Assembly (NCBI GenBank): GCA_003674045.1 | Contig: PENC01000001.1 | Location: 1 to 64,000, forward strand | Reading direction: 5' to 3' | DNA length: 64,000 bases | Origin: Streptomyces griseocarneus | GTDB lineage: Bacteria; Actinomycetota; Actinomycetes; Streptomycetales; Streptomycetaceae | In this document: positions 59,685 to 64,000 of the stretch, piece after piece | How the letters are laid out: each line of letters starts with the position of its first letter | Position numbering within the stretch: position 1 is the first letter of the stretch | The notes under the pieces: model-generated | What the model was told of the DNA's origin: nothing | Seen by the model: the letters and a program-made list of their open reading frames with translations, nothing else | Databases searched by the model: none | Position numbers and translations under genes: made by a program

Positions 59685-59720
59685 CGGACCCCGGGACCGG
59701 CGCAGTGGTCCCGGGGTCCG
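59685..59720. terminator. Terminator between dinG and lexA (convergent)
   Basis: CGGACCCCGGGACC (59685-59698) pairs with GGTCCCGGGGTCCG (59707-59720) as a 14-bp stem with an 8-nt loop. The flanking AAAA on the left serves as the U-tract for minus-strand lexA transcripts. Confidence 0.88.
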
Positions 59721-59734
59721 GTCGTGCGACGCCT

Positions 59735-60520
59735 TCAGACCCGGCGGAGCACCGCCACCACCTTGCCCAGGATGGTGGCCTCGTCGCCGGGAATGGGCTG
59801 GTAGGCGGCGTTGTGCGGGAGCAGCCACACATGCCCGTCCTCGCGCTTGAAGCGCTTGACCGTCGCCTCGCCGTCGAGCATCGCGGCCACGATATCGCCG
59901 TTCTCCGCGACCGGCTGGCGACGCACCGTCACCCAGTCGCCGTCGCAGATGGCGGCCTCGATCATGGAGTCGCCGACGACCTTGAGGACGAAGAGTTCCC
60001 CGTCGCCGACGAGCTGGCGCGGCAGCGGGAAGACGTCCTCCACGGACTCCTCCGCCAGGATGGGGCCACCGGCCGCGATCCGGCCGACCAGCGGCACGTA
60101 GGAGGCGGCGGGCTTCCCGGTGGTGTCCGTCGGCTGAGAGCTCGGCTGGTCGGAGCCGCGCACCTCGTAGGCACGGGGACGGTGAGGGTCCCTGCGGAGG
60201 AAGCCCTTGCGCTCCAGCGCCATCAGCTGATGGGCCACGGACGAGGTGCTCGAGAGGCCCACCGCCTGGCCGATCTCGCGCATGGAGGGCGGATAGCCGC
60301 GGCGCTGGACGGAGTCCCGGATCACCTCGATCACGCGGCGCTGCCGGTCGGTGAGGCCCGAGCTGTCGGCCCGGATTCCTGGAGGTCGTCCTGGGAGGGC
60401 GCGCGTGGGCTTGGGGCCCTCGGCGTTCATGCCTGAGTCATTCATCGGGTGTGCCTGGTCGAGTCGGTTCTGGGAGCGGTCCTGGGCGGTGATGGTGGCG
60501 CTGTCTGCGGTGGTGGTCAC
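59735..60520 (-). CDS. lexA: SOS repressor LexA
   Basis: A 261-residue LexA. N-terminal winged-helix HTH (~58-120: [40 protein letters not shown]) binds SOS boxes. The Ala-Gly autocleavage site is in GRIAAGGPI, catalytic Ser S185 in [10 protein letters not shown] and Lys in [10 protein letters not shown]. RecA filaments trigger self-cleavage. GTG 60520 (GAGAGGGG 8 nt upstream) is preferred; ATG 60445 would also give a working protein. Its own upstream region carries a perfect SOS box. Confidence 0.95.
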   Translation of the reverse strand: MTTTADSATITAQDRSQNRLDQAHPMNDSGMNAEGPKPTRALPGRPPGIRADSSGLTDRQRRVIEVIRDSVQRRGYPPSMREIGQAVGLSSTSSVAHQLMALERKGFLRRDPHRPRAYEVRGSDQPSSQPTDTTGKPAASYVPLVGRIAAGGPILAEESVEDVFPLPRQLVGDGELFVLKVVGDSMIEAAICDGDWVTVRRQPVAENGDIVAAMLDGEATVKRFKREDGHVWLLPHNAAYQPIPGDEATILGKVVAVLRRV

Positions 60521-60586
60521 GTCGTCGGCCCCTCTCGAGATGTTCTCCCTAGCTGGACAACGGTAGTTGGTTTCGAAAGGTTGCGC

Positions 60587-60600
60587 CAAACACACGTTCG
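60587..60600 (-). promoter_or_regulatory. LexA (SOS) box of lexA
   Basis: Minus strand CGAACGTGTGTTTG fits the actinobacterial consensus CGAACRNNYGTTYG at all defined positions. It overlaps the candidate lexA -35 (TTGGCG), giving autoregulation. Confidence 0.85.
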
Positions 60601-60935
60601 AGTGAAATATCGAAGATTGCCTGACGTGATCAGGGATGAGGGTGTACGGCTGAAGATCAATTCGCCCCATTACGGTACCCTCGGTGCGAAGCTCTGCGGA
60701 CTTCGCAAATCCCGTAGGTCCGGGCACCCGGCGGCCGGGTTCCTCGCGGGTCCCGCGCCCCGGCGGCGGTCCCGCGCACCGGTTTCCGGGCGTGGTGACG
60801 CGCCCCGGGCGTCTCTGTCGTTCTGCTGCCCAGTCTGCCATCCGCACCACCGCGCGGCCGGGCCGCGGCTGCCCGTGCAGGTGTGCGGCCTGTTCGTGCG
60901 ACGCGACACGCGTCCGGCGCGGCTGGCCGCGTGGC

Positions 60936-60950
60936 ACCAGATCTAGTGGT
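60936..60950 (+). promoter_or_regulatory. NrdR box 1
   Basis: ACCAGATCTAGTGGT, an imperfect palindrome of the NrdR-box type (consensus near ACAC-(A/T)-rich-GTGT), centred 31 bp from box 2. Confidence 0.65.
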
Positions 60951-60967
60951 TTGATTGGCGGCGGCTC

Positions 60968-60980
60968 CCACAAGTTGTGG
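60968..60980 (+). promoter_or_regulatory. NrdR box 2
   Basis: CCACAAGTTGTGG, a near-perfect palindrome. Its centre is 31 bp (three helix turns) from box 1, the classic tandem spacing for cooperative NrdR binding. It lies about 140 bp before the nrdR ATG. Confidence 0.7.
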
Positions 60981-61116
60981 TCCAGAACCGTAGCCGGTCA
61001 TTCCGGGCCTCGGTCATCGCCTATGCTTGGGGCTGCTTCGCGAGGCCCCCGTGCGGGCGGCCGGCCGAAGCCCGAGAGTGTGCACAGTCCTATGAGGGTG
61101 AGGAGGGTGGAGAGCC

Positions 61117-61629
61117 ATGCACTGCCCCTTCTGCAGGCACCCCGACAGCCGTGTGGTCGACAGTCGGACCACCGATGACGGCTGCTCGATCCGCAGGCGT
61201 CGGCAGTGTCCCGATTGCTCCCGCCGGTTCACGACCGTCGAGACCGCCTCGCTGATGGTGATCAAGCGCAGCGGGGTCACCGAGCCCTTCAGTCGCAACA
61301 AGGTCATCTCCGGGGTGCGCAAGGCGTGCCAGGGCCGCCCGGTCACGGAGGACGCGCTCGCTCAGCTCGGCCAGCGGGTCGAGGAAGCGGTGCGGGCCAC
61401 CGGCAGCGCCGAGCTCACCACGCACGACGTCGGTCTGGCCATACTCGGCCCCCTCCGGGAGCTCGACCTCGTCGCGTACCTGCGGTTCGCGTCGGTGTAC
61501 CAGGCCTTCGACTCGCTGGAGGACTTCGAGGCCGCCGTGGCGGAGCTGCGCGAGCAGCGGACCGCCGTGGCCGCCGACGGGAGCGCTGTGGGCCCGGAGG
61601 TTCCCGCGCCCGCCGTCGCCGCCGACTAG
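61117..61629 (+). CDS. nrdR: Transcriptional repressor NrdR
   Basis: A 170-residue regulator of ribonucleotide reductase genes. The zinc ribbon has C3, C6, C31, C34 (HCPFCRHP ... [10 protein letters not shown]). The ATP-cone (~46-136) has [16 protein letters not shown] binding ATP/dATP so that repression follows dNTP level. A low-complexity Ala/Pro tail ends the protein. GGTGGAGAG is 3-8 nt before ATG 61117. It is followed by nrdJ after 116 bp in one operon, with NrdR boxes upstream. Confidence 0.95.
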   Translation: MHCPFCRHPDSRVVDSRTTDDGCSIRRRRQCPDCSRRFTTVETASLMVIKRSGVTEPFSRNKVISGVRKACQGRPVTEDALAQLGQRVEEAVRATGSAELTTHDVGLAILGPLRELDLVAYLRFASVYQAFDSLEDFEAAVAELREQRTAVAADGSAVGPEVPAPAVAAD

Positions 61630-61745
61630 CGGCGCCAATTCGACAGACCTGCCCGGCGCGTCCCGCGCGCCCGGGTGAACGACAGACATCCGCGCCACGG
61701 AAGATTTGGGCGCATTAGGGCGTTTTGCCCGTAGAGGGAGGCGGC

Positions 61746-64000
61746 ATGACAGAGACGACGAGCGGCCCGGCGCGAGGTTCCCGCTCCAAGGGAAACAAGG
61801 GCGGCAAGGGTCTGCGCATCGAGCGCATCCACACGACTCCCGGCGTGCACCCCTACGACGAGGTGGTCTGGGAGCGTCGTGACGTCGTCATGACCAACTG
61901 GCGCGACGGCTCGATCAACTTCGAGCAGCGTGGCGTCGAGTTCCCCGACTTCTGGTCGGTGAACGCGGTCAACATTGTCACGAGCAAGTACTTCCGTGGC
62001 GCCGTCGGCTCCCCCGAGCGCGAGTCCGGCCTCCGCCAGCTCATCGACCGCGTCGTGAAGACCTACCGCAAGGCGGGCGAGGAGCACGGGTACTTCGCCT
62101 CCCCGGCGGACGCCGAGATCTTCGAACACGAGCTGGCCTACGCCCTGCTGCACCAGGTCTTCAGCTTCAACTCCCCGGTCTGGTTCAACGTCGGCACCAA
62201 GCAGCCGCAGCAGGTCTCCGCCTGCTTCATCCTCTCCGTCGACGACTCCATGGAGTCGATCCTCGACTGGTACAAGGAAGAGGGGATGATCTTCAAGGGC
62301 GGCTCCGGCGCCGGCCTGAACCTCTCCCGCATCCGCTCCTCCAAGGAGCTGCTCTCCTCCGGCGGCAACGCCTCCGGCCCGGTCTCCTTCATGCGCGGCG
62401 CCGACGCCTCCGCGGGAACGATCAAGTCGGGCGGCGCCACCCGCCGTGCGGCCAAGATGGTCGTCCTCGACGTCGACCACCCGGACGTCGAGGCCTTCAT
62501 CGACACCAAGGTGAAGGAGGAGGAGAAGATCCGCGCCCTGCGCGACGCGGGCTTCGACATGGACCTGGGCGGCGACGACATCACGTCCGTCCAGTACCAG
62601 AACGCCAACAACTCGGTCCGCGTGAACGACGAGTTCATGAAGGCCGTCGAGACCGGCTCGAAGTTCGGCCTGCGCGCCCGCCTGACCGGCGAGGTCATCG
62701 AGGAGGTCGACGCGAAGTCGCTCTTCCGCAAGATGGCCGAGGCCGCCTGGCAGTGCGCCGACCCGGGCATCCAGTACGACGACACGATCAACCACTGGCA
62801 CACCTCGCCGGAGTCGGGCCGGATCACCGCGTCCAACCCGTGCAGTGAGTACATGCACCTGGACAACTCCTCGTGCAACCTCGCCTCCCTCAACCTCATG
62901 AAGTTCCTCCGCGACGACGACCAGGGCCACCAGTCGTTCGACGCCGAGCGCTTCGCCAAGGTCGTCGAGCTGGTCATCACGGCGATGGACATCTCCATCT
63001 GCTTCGCCGACTTCCCGACCGAGAAGATCGGCGAGACCACTCGCGCCTTCCGCCAGCTGGGCATCGGCTACGCCAACCTCGGCGCCCTGCTGATGGCCAC
63101 CGGCCACGCGTACGACAGCGAGGGCGGCCGCGCCCTGGCCGGTGCCATCACCTCGCTGATGACCGGTACGTCGTACAAGCGCTCCGCCGAGCTGGCCGCG
63201 GTCGTCGGCCCGTACGACGGCTACGCCCGCAACGCCGACGCCCACAAGCGCGTCATGAAGCAGCACGCCGACGCCAACACGGCGGCCACGCGCATGGACG
63301 ACCTGGACACCCCGGTCTGGGCCGCGGCCACCGAGGCGTGGCAGGACGTCCTCCGCCTCGGCGAGAAGGACGGCTTCCGCAACGCCCAGGCGTCCGTGCT
63401 GGCCCCGACCGGCACCATCGGCCTGATGATGGACTGCGACACCACGGGCGTCGAGCCGGACCTGGCCCTGGTCAAGTTCAAGAAGCTCGTCGGCGGCGGC
63501 TCGATGCAGATCGTGAACAACACGGTCCCCAAGGCCCTCAAGCGTCTTGGCTACCAGGCCGAGCAGATCGAGGCGATCGTCGCCCACATCGGCGAGCACG
63601 GCAATGTGATCGACGCCCCGGGCCTGAAGCGCGAGCACTACGAGGTCTTCGACTGCGCCATGGGTGAGCGCGCGATCTCCGCCATGGGCCACGTGCGCAT
63701 GATGGCCGCCGCGCAGCCGTTCCTCTCCGGCGCGATCTCCAAGACGGTCAACCTGCCGGAGTCGGCCACCGTCGAGGAGGTCGAGGAGGTCTACTACGAG
63801 GGCTGGAAGCTCGGCCTCAAGGCGCTCGCGATCTACCGCGACAACTGCAAGGTCGGCCAGCCGCTCTCCGCCAAGAAGAAGGAGGAGGCCAAGGCCGAGG
63901 CGCCCGCCCCCGCCGCGGAGAAGGTCGTCGAGTACCGTCCGGTCCGCAAGCGTCTCCCCAAGGGCCGCCCGGGCATCACCACCTCCTTCACGGTCGGTGG
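61746..64000 (+). CDS. nrdJ: Vitamin B12-dependent ribonucleotide reductase NrdJ (5' part)
   Basis: The window ends inside this class II, adenosylcobalamin-dependent reductase; 751 codons are visible of an expected ~960. The reduction-site redox cysteine C160 is in QQVSACFILS. The catalytic loop N364-P-C366-S-E368 (NPCSEY) holds the thiyl radical Cys, Asn and Glu. Other family blocks are GSGAGLNLSRIR, GADASAGTIKSGGATRRAA (in part) and VLAPTGTIGLMMDCDTTGVE (in part). A Lys/Glu/Ala-rich linker begins near codon 705. The C-terminal cysteine pair lies outside the window. GAGGGAGG is 5-6 nt before ATG 61746. Confidence 0.95.
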   Translation, partial: MTETTSGPARGSRSKGNKGGKGLRIERIHTTPGVHPYDEVVWERRDVVMTNWRDGSINFEQRGVEFPDFWSVNAVNIVTSKYFRGAVGSPERESGLRQLIDRVVKTYRKAGEEHGYFASPADAEIFEHELAYALLHQVFSFNSPVWFNVGTKQPQQVSACFILSVDDSMESILDWYKEEGMIFKGGSGAGLNLSRIRSSKELLSSGGNASGPVSFMRGADASAGTIKSGGATRRAAKMVVLDVDHPDVEAFIDTKVKEEEKIRALRDAGFDMDLGGDDITSVQYQNANNSVRVNDEFMKAVETGSKFGLRARLTGEVIEEVDAKSLFRKMAEAAWQCADPGIQYDDTINHWHTSPESGRITASNPCSEYMHLDNSSCNLASLNLMKFLRDDDQGHQSFDAERFAKVVELVITAMDISICFADFPTEKIGETTRAFRQLGIGYANLGALLMATGHAYDSEGGRALAGAITSLMTGTSYKRSAELAAVVGPYDGYARNADAHKRVMKQHADANTAATRMDDLDTPVWAAATEAWQDVLRLGEKDGFRNAQASVLAPTGTIGLMMDCDTTGVEPDLALVKFKKLVGGGSMQIVNNTVPKALKRLGYQAEQIEAIVAHIGEHGNVIDAPGLKREHYEVFDCAMGERAISAMGHVRMMAAAQPFLSGAISKTVNLPESATVEEVEEVYYEGWKLGLKALAIYRDNCKVGQPLSAKKKEEAKAEAPAPAAEKVVEYRPVRKRLPKGRPGITTSFTVG

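Larger units (their letters stand above)
60521..61116. other. lexA-nrdR divergent intergenic region (596 bp)
   Basis: Near lexA: SOS box (60587-60600) and candidate -35 TTGGCG / -10 TACCGT on the minus strand. Near nrdR: two NrdR boxes (60936-60980) and TATGCT at ~61021. The middle ~330 bp is GC-rich with no convincing gene and no cobalamin-riboswitch core that I can recognise. Confidence 0.55.

Noticed and set aside
60670..60909. A 79-codon minus-strand frame between lexA and nrdR
   Set aside because: Low-complexity Arg/Gly/Pro translation, no ribosome site, and no family signature.
60700..61116. Cobalamin riboswitch ahead of the B12-dependent reductase operon
   Set aside because: No B12-box-like core (GCCACTG with its paired elements) was found on either strand by eye; only NrdR-type palindromes are visible.

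Overview
The window is chromosomal DNA of a high-GC actinomycete, almost certainly a Streptomyces. Codon third positions are overwhelmingly G/C, many starts are GTG, and promoters have the TTGAC/TAgnnT style. The gene order follows the S. coelicolor core region that I recall as roughly SCO5746 to SCO5805. That correspondence is from memory, not from a search. I see no insertion sequence, prophage, CRISPR array or integrase; this is core chromosome.

Layout. (1) 1-1320: the 3' end of an rRNA operon (23S tail, 5S, terminator), a shrunken DegT/DnrJ-type aminotransferase relative, and tRNA-Thr(GGT). (2) 1323-10678: the osmoadaptation module osaC (RsbW/PAS/GAF/SpoIIE phosphatase) divergent from osaA (hybrid kinase with a very long HAMP array), then osaB. 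(3) 10813-18834: ftsK, a RodZ-like HTH membrane protein, and rimO-pgsA-cinA joined by ATGA overlaps, then clgR and a Dps ferritin. (4) 18968-29530: a small membrane protein ending in repeats, a Nei-type glycosylase and an Lhr helicase on the minus strand, a toroid-fold protein, DUF3046, an AI-2E family permease, and recA-recX with two damage-responsive promoters. (5) 29671-32655, minus strand: FAD monooxygenase, a tiny Cys-rich leader peptide, cysteine dioxygenase and a rhodanese. (6) 32895-38687: glutamate ABC transporter gluABCD, divergent from the two-component pair gluR-gluK. (7) 38749-46127: TAXI binding protein, miaB, two conserved unknowns, two small minus-strand proteins, miaA, a membrane protein and dapF. 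(8) 46362-52973: an RSH-family (p)ppGpp enzyme, an M1 peptidase, hflX and a lipoprotein serine protease. (9) 53241-57457: a three-gene NIS-siderophore-like operon. (10) 57641-64000: dinG, lexA (minus strand), nrdR and a nrdJ cut by the window end.

Themes. DNA damage and replication functions recur: lhr, nei, recA/recX, dinG, lexA, nrdR/nrdJ, with recognisable LexA, PafBC-type and NrdR sites. tRNA and ribosome modification is dense (rimO, miaB, miaA, hflX). Stress signalling is spread along the window (osaABC, clgR, dps, RSH).

The points most worth following up are: a near-leaderless cysteine leader peptide ahead of cysteine dioxygenase; a conserved-looking NIS operon whose aminotransferase has His where the PLP lysine should be and which lacks a visible iron box; an RSH enzyme with non-canonical synthetase motifs; and a HAMP array of about 11 units that still carries near-identical DNA copies.
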